The translations under genes were made by a program, and so were the position numbers. A stretch of 64,000 nucleotides of DNA, from contig VYZB01000035.1 in assembly GCA_013397455.1 (NCBI GenBank), forward strand, positions 629,497 through 693,496. The letters are read 5' to 3'. Of the stretch, positions 1-10,690 are shown in pieces (within the stretch, counting starts at the first letter, position 1; each line of letters begins with the position of its first letter). The notes beneath the pieces are model-generated. The model was not told where the DNA came from, made no database searches, and worked only from the letters and a program-made list of their open reading frames with translations. This DNA is from Crotophaga sulcirostris. Its lineage: Eukaryota > Chordata > Aves > Cuculiformes > Crotophagidae.

Positions 1-3000
1 CACAAACAGAATTTTTTCCCTGCTTCGCTCCTGGCCTCTGAACATGTTTTTAAGCCAGAGAGGCACAGCATATATACTGTGTTTTGATAAGCCTCGGATA
101 ACATTGATGTAGTTTGATATGGTGTGGCCAAACAAAAAGATGCTCCATGTGTAAGTGATGATGAGCCACACCAGATGCATTCAAGTGGTTTGAAACAAAA
201 ATGAGTCATATTCCTACTCACCCTGAAGAACCAGGATCTTTCTAGAGCGACTCACAGGAGCCAGGAAGGGCTCTTAGCTGGGAGCTGTGTAGCATTGGCT
301 GGGAATAAACAAGCATACAAGTCAAGACCGTCTGGTAACAGTCCACTATTCTTAAGACGTGAGAAAAAATATTAAATATCACTCCATTATTTATTCTAGA
401 AATTGCCTTGGTAGCCAATATTTTTTAGACTGATGTGTTCAGATGTTACGTCTAAAATTTTATTTTTAGATAGTTGATACAACTCACAAATGGCAATCTT
501 TATTTATGTGTCAGTTTTTATCGATCTAAATAGTTAAAAATACTTTAGTTGAGCCATTACTGCATGTAATACATAGGGCTGAGAACGGTGTTATACACTC
601 ATAATTCAAAGTTTTAGCATGTCTGTACATACTGCTTTCAGCAAGAAGGTGACAGCAGTTTGATGTTGACTCTGTGGAATGCTATCAAGCACTAAGTATG
701 CAAGTTTCTGAGTGTTTTTTTAAGGTTGATTAAGTTGACCTGAGAGACAATAAGGCAGATGACTGACTGCTTGCATGGAAACATTTCAGTTAGAGGTAAG
801 TAAAACTTTCGCCACTAAACACCCTAAATATTTTCTTCCAGGTGTTGCAGTCCCAAGCTCATGGCTTCTATTTGAAACTAAAACAAAAGAGAAGTGGTTT
901 AAATATTCTGCAGAACAAAAGAGGATGTGTTAATAACCAGATCAAGATTGTAGATGACAATTATCTTTTTCAATCTCAACAAATGCATTTTTCATGACCT
1001 CTCCCTCTCACCTCCACCTCACCCCCTGCAACTTGACTGACCACTTAGATTTTTGTAAGCTGATCTCACTGCTACTCATAAATATTCTTCTCTTTGCTAC
1101 CAGAGGTAAACATATTTACTTCCAGTCCTTGGTCACTCACAGATCATTTCTCTCCTAGATTTTCAGTCCTTTTTTACGTCTCAGTAGGAACTGATCAGTA
1201 TTTCACACCAGACTGCAGCTGTTAGGACAGAACGGAGTGGGAACAGCCACTCCGAGGCAGATTTCTGATCCTCCAGAGGCTGTAGTGTTCAGCCAAGCAA
1301 TGGCTTACCTCCTCACTGACAACAGTCTGCCTGAATCGATAACTTCTGTACTTGAGAGCTGGTGTGAACACCTGCACTGGATCAGACAGAGTATAATAAC
1401 ATATGACTTGAGTGGTGGAAGAACTTGTCAAGAACTCTCTCAGACCCTGCAGGGTCTTCTGGAACAGAAGTGGTATTTTTGTATTTTGTTGTTGCTGCGG
1501 ATATTTTTAAGTGAAATTTCACCATCGTTTTTGAACAAATGCAGATTTCCGTTAATGGCAATATCCCACAGCAGGGAGTTGCACAGCTCAGTTCACATTA
1601 CTTGAATCAATATTTCCTCACAATTTTTTGGAAATTCTAACCTACTAACTCTAGAGGCTGAAGTGTTATATGGGAAGAGGCAGTGAACTATCAGCCTCTG
1701 CTTACTGCCTTCATGTCACTCATGACACTTGTGTGTCCATTGCGTGTATACATTGTTATGTAAAATCCTCCCCATTCTCCCTCACCTGTCTTTTCTAAAC
1801 TGAGGAGCCTTAGCCTGCAAGGTGCTCACACAGCAGAAATTCTGTCAACCCTTGACTGTCCTTATTGCTGCTCTCTGTTCCTTTCCCAATTCTGTCAGGT
1901 CTTTTTTGAGATGGCTGGTATACTACAGAAGGTCAGATGAGAAATGCACATTGTCCTGAATATCTGGGAAAATACGGAATTGTACAATGGCTTAATCATT
2001 CTTCATGTATGATTGGGGTTTTTTGACTGCTAATGAGTAAGGAAGTGAAAGTTATTTGAAAATATCATCTGTAACGCCAAGGTCTCATTCGTGAATCCTA
2101 GTTAGTCTGTACTAGATTGACATCTGGGCAGGTTGCTTGACACAGTGAAGAGACACTAGAGGTAAGATGTTGTTTCAATTTCCTTTGTTATTAGCTTTTT
2201 TCCTCCTTGTGGAAAAAACAAAATTAGGTCTGATACCATTTTTTTAGATGAAGTTATTTGTTACTCCATATTTCCTAAAATGGTGCGCAATCAGTGTCTG
2301 GGCCTGCACCTCAGTGTAACTGTCTTGCAGCTAGTCAGGATCCTAACCTCTTCAAGGTATCCTCAGGACAGGTGCCTTCTGCACTTTCGTTGCTTACTTT
2401 GTTTTATTTCTATACACACTCAGCGTAGCTTTCACTGTTTCCCTTTACAAATCTATCTCAATGCAGGCTTTTTTCTCTGCCTTTGAAGATGAAGTACAGC
2501 CAAGGAGGGCACATGTACTGGTGTGCAAAGGGAAGAGGTGGTTCTCCACTGGGTTGTTCCCTCAGTGCTGTGGCAGAAAGGTGGTGACGTGGCCTGATCT
2601 GAGTCAGCATCAGGCTGCAATCTCTTTTGCTTCTCCAGCTCTGGAGTTCCCGTGCATCCTGTACGTCATCCTGCCTGACTCCATATTGAATGCTGACAAA
2701 ATGCTCATTCTGCACATGTCAGTTGCTCAGCATCTTTTGTAAGAATCAAGAGAATCTCCCCCCTTGGCTAGAAACACCAAGCACTGATGATGCCTCGAGA
2801 GGTCACTGGGGACATACATATGTTCCAGGGGGCAAGAATGGATTCCACTGGCAGGGTATGGATGCAGTGGTGTTTCTGAGGCACGAGTCCCATGCGTGCT
2901 GGAACAATCAGAATGATAAAAGCTCATGCAGTTAGATTCACCAGGTCTGTGGGAAATTATTCCATACTCTCAGAAGTTATCTACAGACTTTGTTAAGCGT

Positions 3001-3095
3001 ATAGCCCACACACTGTCTGTGGGCTGAAAAAAGTCCTGTACAGGATACTAAACGCAACTCAAATATCAGCCCTTTAGGGAGATTGTAATGAGTAT
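1..3095. other. upstream non-coding DNA, nothing recognised
   Basis: AT-rich single-copy-looking DNA. Open frames exist on both strands (the longest is 122 codons at 1237-1605 +), but none has a recognisable domain and the frames overlap antisense frames of similar length, as expected by chance. No repeat, RNA gene or splice-bounded exon could be supported. In mammals the gene upstream of TPD52L1 is RNF217; I could not find any RNF217 coding sequence here, though untranslated or intergenic sequence from it cannot be excluded. Confidence 0.5.
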
Positions 3096-3195
3096 TTCAC
3101 AGTATCACAGTATCACAGTATCACAAGGTTGGAAAGGACCTCTGAGATCATCAAGTCCAACCTATAAGCCAACACTAACACCATCCCATCATCAT
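3096..3195 (-). mobile_element. CR1 LINE 3'-end fragment
   Basis: The left edge is four copies of the CACAGTAT-type octamer, followed by the conserved antisense CR1 tail (GGTTGGAAAGGACCTCTGAG, then ATCATCAAGTCCAACCTATA). The octamer run marks the 3' terminus, so the element lies on the minus strand and is heavily 5'-truncated. It is a close relative of the copy at 4371-4522. Confidence 0.85.
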
Positions 3196-4370
3196 CATTA
3201 CAGTGAGTCTGTAAAAACACAGCATGTTGCTCATGTCCATCCTGATGCAGAGCAAGCTTTCTCTGAAACCTAAAAGTGCCATGTGCAAAAGGTTAGGAGC
3301 ACCTGGACAGTCTCCTCCCTGTAACTTCTGCAAAGAGCAGCCATACTACAGCATAACATCAGTTTGCCTGTAAATTCTGCCTCCAGCCTCCTTAGCACAA
3401 GTATATACAAGCTCCTTCTCTCACCCCATCCTCCCTGTCTTTCACCACACCCAAGTCCTAAGGATCCAAGCATGAATCCCCACCCATATCCTTTCTAATT
3501 ACCAAGCCTGTATTTGGATGACAAATTGCCCCTAAGCCCTAGTATTGCTCACTGTCCCGTATCAAATCCATCCTACCGATTGCACCCTGCTCACCTAAGC
3601 TAAGAGCCTGTTAAAAATACTTGTGTTTGCTCCTTCCTAACTCTGCTCATAGTGATGCTAAGCCATGGGCTAAGAGTCAGCCTCATTCCACTGCTGAGTC
3701 AGCCTGCTGAGAGAAGCTAATTTTATCCTGTACTCAAATAAAAATAAGAGTTTTGAGAATGGTGAGGACATACTGCTGATTTTGGAAAGGATGTGACTGT
3801 GGTATAAACATGGGGATTTGTATGTGCAAAAGGATCACATGAGGGTCCTATAGGTGCCGAGTTGTCCGTACTCATGGGGTGTGAACACCAAGTGAGAGGG
3901 AAGCCAAATGTAGCCCTGGCAGATACACACGTTTAAAACAGTTTTCAGTGCTGAAGTTACAGCAAGTGAATGGTAATGACTAATCTTCTGATATCCATGT
4001 TATCAAATGATAAATGTATGTTTCCTATGAAAATTAGTCACAATTCAAGCTTCAACTTAAACTGTATTTCAAAAGGTGACCTGGTTTCAAAATGTATGTT
4101 TACAGTTTCAGGTAAGTGTGTAGAACATTTAGCACCATCAAGTGGTAAAACAGTGTACTGCTTATGCATAGCAGCCCCGATAATAAAACGTTTATAAAAC
4201 GTTATAAACGCGCCCAAAGAATCTTTGCATACGTTTTACTGAGGTTATTTGAAAAAGTTCCTGAGGTTTTCTCAAGAAAGTACTGGATTTCAATGCTTGC
4301 GTTTCCAGCAAATCTAACTAGATCAATCATTGTATCATCGTAATCAATGCTGATATTTTTGAGTCTAAAG
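3196..4370. other. non-coding spacer with a short TATAAAACGT tandem
   Basis: Unassigned AT-rich DNA between two related CR1 ends. The one visible irregularity is at about 4181-4212, where an 11-bp unit of the form TTATAAAACGT is repeated about 2.5 times and brings several CpGs into otherwise CpG-poor sequence. No coding signal was found. Confidence 0.5.
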
Positions 4371-4522
4371 TATCACAGTATCACAGTATTACAAAGCTGG
4401 AAAGGACCTCTGAGATCATCAAGTCAAACCTATAACCCAACACTAACACCAACCCATCATCTAAACCATGCCACAGAGTGCTTCATCCAATCTCTTCTTA
4501 AACACCTCCAGGGTTGGTGACT
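4371..4522 (-). mobile_element. CR1 LINE 3'-end fragment
   Basis: Starts with TATCACAG octamers, then the antisense CR1 tail (GCTGGAAAGGACCTCTGAGA...) and continues through the AACACCTCCAGGGTTGGTGACT block that corresponds to the end of the CR1 reverse-transcriptase ORF. It is a minus-strand, 5'-truncated copy of the same subfamily as 3096-3195. Confidence 0.87.
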
Positions 4523-7063
4523 GAGGTTGAGTTTATTTCCAAGCGATCAACATGGAAACAATGTTCATTTTAGGATAAAAGCTGGTGTAGAATTTTATGT
4601 TATTCTTTCTTTGTGATACCTTAAAAATGTTAGTTCTATAAAATAGGAGCAGTGCTAGTAATCTGCACTGTTCTTATGCTTGCTTAACTTTTCCTTGCAG
4701 CCATTGAATGGGCTTGAATGGGGACAGCCGCTGGTAAAGGCAGTCTGCAAAGGAGGCAACTGTAGGCAGACAAAATGAGTAGAAATTAAATGTAGTATTT
4801 AAAAGAGTACAATTAATTTGGCTGTAAAATAATAACAAAAACAAAGTCCTTTACTAGACCAAACACTGCTCTGCAACCTGAAGAGATTTTAAATTACACA
4901 GCAATCATGCATCATTTCAATTAGTACCAGCTTTGGTACGGATAACACTTAATACATGCATAACTTGATTAAAGAAATAATTGACCTACCTGTGGGGTAA
5001 AATGATCTATAATTATCCTGATTAATTCTTACAAAAATGTTGGTAATTTTGTCAGTGTGTGCTTATCAAATAGGGATAAAGAAAGACCCTTTTGTTCTAC
5101 AGAATAAAAAAAAAAGAGAAAAAACCTTGCTCCCATTAAGATAAATTTTTAAATAACAAAAATGGTTATTATAATGAGAAGCAGTCTAGTGGGTGAGATC
5201 ACAAAACTGAAGAGAAAGAAGTGACAGGCAGATGAGTTGATCTTTGAGAAGGAAATGGAGATAATTTGTGCCAGGTAGGAATTAAAAGAACAGCAAATCA
5301 ACCTGAATAACAGTGAATAGAAGATTTTGTTACAGTCAAAGATACTTTTTCCTGATATCACTGAATAACTCAAAGCATTTCTTTGGATTGATTCCTCATG
5401 TTTGTCTGAGAGAACTATCTGATGCAGAAAATATGTCTCCATTTTGTTGTGGATACAGGAGATGGAATTCAGTTTATTAGTAAAGGAAATTATTACTGTT
5501 ACAATTTAAATTGTTTTCTTTAAATCTACTTTTCAGTCCCATACACACAATATTTTACTAACAGGTTAATAAATTTTAATTTTATTAATTTTATTAACAG
5601 GTTAATAATGTTTGTTTGAAATCAGTGTTAACTGAGTCTAGGATTCTCAAAATGAGAAATGGAGAGCATTTGTATACTCTAGTAGGCTCCTTGAAAGTGA
5701 GGAGGCTCAGCATCTTCATACATCGATAGCTCACGATGTTACACTTTTCATGTATCCCTTGGACTTACAAAAACAGGCAGGAAAATTTCAAGGGCCTTTT
5801 GTGAGATCTTTACCAAATTTTAGGAAGTTGCATGCAGGAAAAAACCCTCAAAATTATTTTTTTTAATGCTAGATACAGTTGACGGCAGTAGCTTGACCAG
5901 CATCAGTAAAGGAGAATGTGCTCAGAGGGGCCAGTGATTCCAGCAGCAGGCAGAAGTGAGCAAAACCCCTCTCAGTTAGTCCCGGTGTTAGATGCTAGAA
6001 TCCCCAACACAAACACAGAGATATACAGGGTATTTAACAAAATGGTGCTCCTTAATGATTAATTAAGAGCAAAATGTGTGAGGTTCCCTTTGTTAAAGTA
6101 TCACAGAAAAAAGAAAGCCTGATACCTTTCAGAGAGCACTGGGGATAGAGACAAGGGAGATAGGTTGAGTTCTTTAAAGCCTACAACAATTCTTCTGCGT
6201 AATTCCCTTGTACAGACCTCAGCCACTCATCATAAGAGAGTGATTGATGACAGCAGTTTGCTGTCATCCTCCAAAATACAGCACTTAGGGGGAAAGAGAA
6301 GGAGTTGCTGCAGGCTTTGTTGTCAGCAGGGAAGATGATCTAGGGAATGGCAGCACAGTGCTCTGCAGGCAGAGGTGTCTCAGCTCCACCCAAGCACCGA
6401 GGCAGCTCCTTAAGAAGAGCCCTGTATCCCCATGATAACCCAGCCCTGAATCCAAGCGAATGTATTTTGCCTTCAGCTCAGCTTTCTGGCTGGGGCTCAA
6501 TGTAGAGCTGGCTTGTGTCCCTCTAAGCCGGAGCGCAGGCAGATTGCGCTGAAAGGCAAAATGTTTTTTATGTCTGCCTTGGAAAGCTTTTGTAGGCATA
6601 CTCTGAGTGATGGAGTGTTTCATTTCAGGCCTCTGAGAGGAGTCTGCTCTATAGATCACGCATCCTTCAGCTTGATCCTCGTGTCATATTGACTCTGTCT
6701 GAATTTAGAATTTGCAACACTAAAGGAGCATGCAGGGATGTCACTTTATAGCATGGATAAAACCATGACTTAACAAGTAGAACTTGCTTTAAGAAATAGG
6801 GAGTAGTACACAGATATGTCAAAAGGGATTTAATTGTATTTATAAATAAGGTGAAAAATCAGGAACCATTAGAGACCTGCTCTGTTTCTAACCACTCATT
6901 ATTAAGCAAAAGACGAAATCAGAACGTGTGGCAGATTTTTACTAAACAAGCTACCATTTATCCCAGAATACTGACATCCCCAATTAGTGGTATGTTTTAC
7001 AGGTAAGCTGTCAGTTAACCAAAATTTGAATCCTCATGTTGATGTCGTTTTGCCTCCTTGCAG
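4523..7063. other. non-coding DNA, nothing recognised
   Basis: AT-rich DNA. A 14-base block, TAACAGGTTAATAA, occurs twice at 5559-5572 and 5595-5608, separated by AT-rich filler. A 124-codon minus-strand frame at 6285-6659 has no recognisable domain and is probably chance. No repeat family could be named. Confidence 0.45.
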
Positions 7064-7231
7064 GTGAATATTATCTATCTAAAGAAATGTGCAGAACAAC
7101 AAACAGTTGTAGAGCAGCCACCTTCTAAAAAGAAGAGAGGTTCTGAAAGTGCAAAGGGCTGGGCCTCACATGGAAGGGAAAATATCTTTTAAAATGATGA
7201 TGGTGCAAGAGCAGATAACAAACAACATCAG
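7064..7231 (+). other. possible exon, unassigned
   Basis: A 168-base segment is bounded by a good acceptor (TTTTGCCTCCTTGCAG, ending at 7063) and a good donor (CATCAG/GTAATT, after 7231). Its first frame is open from the acceptor for 42 codons to TAA at 7190-7192 and encodes a hydrophilic peptide containing a basic PPSKKKRG stretch. I do not recognise the peptide and no partner exon was found. It could be a terminal coding exon, a lncRNA exon, or a chance combination of splice-like sites. Confidence 0.2.
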
Positions 7232-7727
7232 GTAATTTTCTTTATGGTAGTTGGGATTTTGAGCGCATGGAACTTGGTTCTAGACCCACTCTATTTTCAG
7301 TCATCCTAGGGAGGCTGAACTCACTCTAACTGGGAACACAGTTCTGTACATGCTCCCTTCTCGTCATGATGGATTGCTGACAGTTCTTCCTTATTCACTT
7401 TTTTTTTAAAAAAGAGGAAAACTAATGAAACTTTATTCTGATGTTTTCTGATTTTATGATTGATCCCTGCTTTTAGGATAGCATCTTATCTTTTGGATAT
7501 AAAGAAAAGATTCTAAGAAGACACAAGTAACTGCATCAGTTTAGATGAGTTAAAATTAAATCACATTGGATCACTCATTATTATTTTACCTGTGTCAGAG
7601 ATTGGTTTTCAACCATTAAAATGTTAATCATCATAATATAGATTCACTAAGTTGACTCTCTTTATAAAGTTTCACTGTTTTGGTTTTTTTTTTCGTACAG
7701 CAGGATTGGTACATAACTAAAAATGGA

Positions 7728-8080
7728 TGGAGAGGTGGGCTGAAAACCTGACTCAACTGCCAGGCTCAAGGAGCTGTGGTCAGTAGCATGAAGCCCAGCT
7801 GGAGGTCATTTACTAGCTGTCTGGGCTCCTGAGGCAGGGTGGTGCCAGCAGATCAAGGGAGGAGATCCTTCCCCTCTGATCAACTCTGGTGGGATCACAC
7901 CTGGAGTGCTGAGGTCAGTGCTGGGCAAACATGGACATACTGAAGCTAGTCCAGCAATGGGCCGTGAAGATGACCAAGGTGTTTTTATTTGAGGCAAGAC
8001 TGAGAGGGTTGGGACTGTTCAGCCTGGAGGCTCAGGAAGGATCTTACCACTGCATATAAATACCTGATGCTTGTAGTATT
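7728..8080 (+). mobile_element. CR1 LINE fragment, internally deleted
   Basis: The plus strand matches CR1 ORF2 sense sequence in order: an AGCCCAGCTGGAGGTCA block, then CACACCTGGAGTGCTGAGGT (the RPHLEYC region), CAGCAATGGGCCGTGAAGAT (the ATKxxKG region), and GGACTGTTCAGCCTGGAGGC (the LGLFSLE region). It lacks the 3' end and sequence between the first two blocks. It is old and has no intact frame. Confidence 0.75.
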
Positions 8081-9814
8081 ACTGGGGCAGCCTCTGGGAT
8101 TTTCATGGTGCTATGGGACAAAACATATGGTGTACATCTGCAAAAATGGAAAACCTGAACAAAATGTCAATGAAGAACATGTGTGTGGGGACAACACAAA
8201 GAGCTCCAAAGGGATTCCAAACATAGGCCACAGGAACCAGAAGAATGAGCTGACAGGCCTGTGAATCAGAAATTACACTACAAATCTCACAGAGGGTGGT
8301 TGATGGGAAGATCTCCCTCTGCCCACAGCTACAGGGGAATTTACAGCTACCTGTGACTCTGTTACAGGTTGCAGGCGGGGGCTATGTCTGTTTCTTTATC
8401 CTTGGGTCAATGACCTCGTACAAAGTTTTTGCCTGCATGAGTTCAATCAATTGTTCAGTGTTTAATTTCTGACGTGTGTAGTAGCAATGTGTCCTTTACA
8501 AGAAAGGCAATTGTAGCAGGGTTGGATGCACAATGATGTGCAGATTGGTGGATATGCAACAGTTCTCCAAATACAACATGGCATTAAGTACACCTTAAAA
8601 GTGACACTATCTAAAGACCTTTAAGCTCACAGCTAGCTGCACAGAGCAGGGATCAGTTGCCTGAAAACAGACCCTGCCTTGTAACTTCAGGTACTGCAAG
8701 GAGCCTTACCTACCCTCGAGCTGTTGCTGCAGAGCAGTGCAGGTATGACATTGAGGCTGTGCTGCACCTTCATGCTCTATCGTGATGTCTCAAACCCACA
8801 AGGAACTCCCAAGTGACACTGGATGTTTGTCAGTAGGTAACTGAACGCTCTCTGTACAAAGTAATTCAAGTGCTTAAAGTTAAATGTCTAGCAGTATTTT
8901 AAATATCCTAGGGTATCTTGCCTGTCTCAAGATGCCTCTTCGCAGAGCTTCCACAGATCTTGTGACATACATGCCAGGTCATGCCAATATCTCGGGTCTT
9001 CTGGGATACCTAGAATGGTTCTACACATGTGTGTTTAGGCATTTTAATTCCCTGCCTTCATTTAGACATCTAAGTTTTGTCGTAAGCTATCTGGTGCTGA
9101 AAGATACCATGAGGAATCCAACTCTGAGGTCCTATGGTTGCAGTTCATCTGAATCACTCTAGAGCTCTGTGTCAGAATGGCATGAACCCACGCCAAGAAA
9201 TGCTGGGTACTTTAAAATGAGAGATGGCCCTTTATTTTGATACATGGAGTATTTAATCTCACAAATTATAATTGTATGAATGAATGTTAAATTGCTTACT
9301 GTGGCATTCAGATCCTTTAGAAAGTACTAAAAGCATCATTACTATTGAACTGCCCTTCAGGAGATAAAGTCTCACTGCTGTAGCAACATTGCAACACCTC
9401 ATAGGAAGAAAATATTAATTTATTTTAAAACAGACTGTTGTCTTCTGCTGCAGGCCTGGTGTTCCAAGTACTATGGCTTACATGAAGGTAAAATAAATAC
9501 ATAGTTAGAATGCACTCCATATGATTTTGCATGTTCCTAGTACACCTCATGCATCCTTACAGCTGGGAAAAAAACCTCAAGAACATCTGCTAGACCCAAT
9601 AAGAAAATGCCATTTTGAAGAACTGTGATCTCTTAATGTAATCATATGAATCAGGAACACATATAAAGGAAAATATTGTCCCAAAGCAGTCACACCAATG
9701 TGAGAAAAAGTAATGTTTCTTATCCCCACTATGTCCTCAGCCCCAGCCCTGCCTTCTGCTACACAATTTCCTTGTTTACTGCTGAAGGAAGAGGAGAGAG
9801 GTTTTAGGAGACAT
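8081..9814. other. non-coding DNA, nothing recognised
   Basis: No convincing exon, RNA gene or named repeat. The 92-codon frame at 8884-9162 (+) has no recognisable features. Confidence 0.45.
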
Positions 9815-10040
9815 TTTGTCTCAACGTAAGAAAGATATTTTTTACAGTGAGAGCAACTAATCACTGGAACAACCTCTCCAGGAATGAGGTAAGAGTCTTC
9901 ACCACTGAAGGTTTTCAAGATGTGATTGGATATGGTGCTAGATAATCTAGTCTAGGCTCTTTTTCCCGTGAAAGGTTGCACAAGATGATCTTCTGAGGTC
10001 CTTCCAACCTGGGCTGTCCTGTAGTCATATGGTTCCATGA
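9815..10040 (+). mobile_element. CR1 LINE 3' fragment
   Basis: Sense-orientation CR1: the region for the end of ORF2 (AAGATATTTTTTACAGTGAG, then CACTGGAACAACCTCTCCAG, AAGGTTTTCAAGATGTGATT), followed by the 3' UTR (GATGATCTTCTGAGGTCCTT CCAACCTGGGCT) and a decayed terminal octamer ATGGTTCCATGA. It ends about 16 bp before the element that starts at 10056. Confidence 0.85.
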
Positions 10041-10055
10041 ACTACTACTGAGTTA

Positions 10056-10690
10056 CTGTGGTGGGTTGGCACTGACATAAACATCCCCACCACATGCCAA
10101 AATACCATTCAGAGAAGCACATGGTGCCTCTACTCAAAGGCAGGTAAGCAACGGTGGTAGTCATTAGGGGTAGGATACACAGGGTAGAACTTGTGGAAGG
10201 GAGCACTGTTGGAGACAGTACTGGAGATGTACTTGGGATGAGAAGCTCTGTGCTGGGGGAAATATGGCTCTGAGGGGCTGCAGCTGTGCAAGGTCACCAG
10301 CAAGGAACTGTGGCCACAGGTGACCTATACCAGGTCAGAGGCTGAGGGACTGCAGCTGTGGGTAACTCACACCAGACTGAGGACACCCCCAAGGGACTGC
10401 AGCCCCTGGAAAAACCCACACTGGAATAGAAGAAATAAGTAAGAAACAAAGAGAATTGGAGGAAGAGACTAAGCAGCAAGGAGTAGCAGAAAACATTATG
10501 CACTGACCTCAACCTCCTGCACCACTCGTTGCCTCACCAAGGGGACCAAGTGTGATGTGTGATGTCAGACTGAAATTGAGTCTGGGGAAAGAGGAGAAAA
10601 TGTGTTTCCCTAAGTGTTTGCCTATTTATCTTCATGGGAGTTTTTTTTCCTCAATACCTAAATCAGTAATTAAAAGTTTATTGTAATTGG
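10056..10690 (+). mobile_element. bird interspersed repeat with CTGTGGTGGGTTGGC terminus (possibly LTR-derived)
   Basis: It begins CTGTGGTGGGTTGGC, a terminus I associate with an abundant bird repeat. The interior matches that family as I remember it: GAAGGACTGCAGCCC-like blocks (here AAGGGACTGCAGCCCCTGG), an AGCAGAAAACATTATGCACT then GACCTCAACC block, GAAATTGAGTCTGGGGAAAG, and an A/T-rich tail near 10640-10690. The right end is degraded and no matching inverted terminus is visible. There is no coding capacity. Whether the family is a solo LTR or a DNA element cannot be settled from this copy. Confidence 0.55.

Noticed and set aside
1237..1605. 122-codon plus-strand ORF
   Set aside because: Overlaps a 69-codon antisense frame and has no family features; no promoter or splice context.
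6285..6659. 124-codon minus-strand ORF
   Set aside because: Serine/leucine-rich with no recognisable domain; no supporting gene structure.
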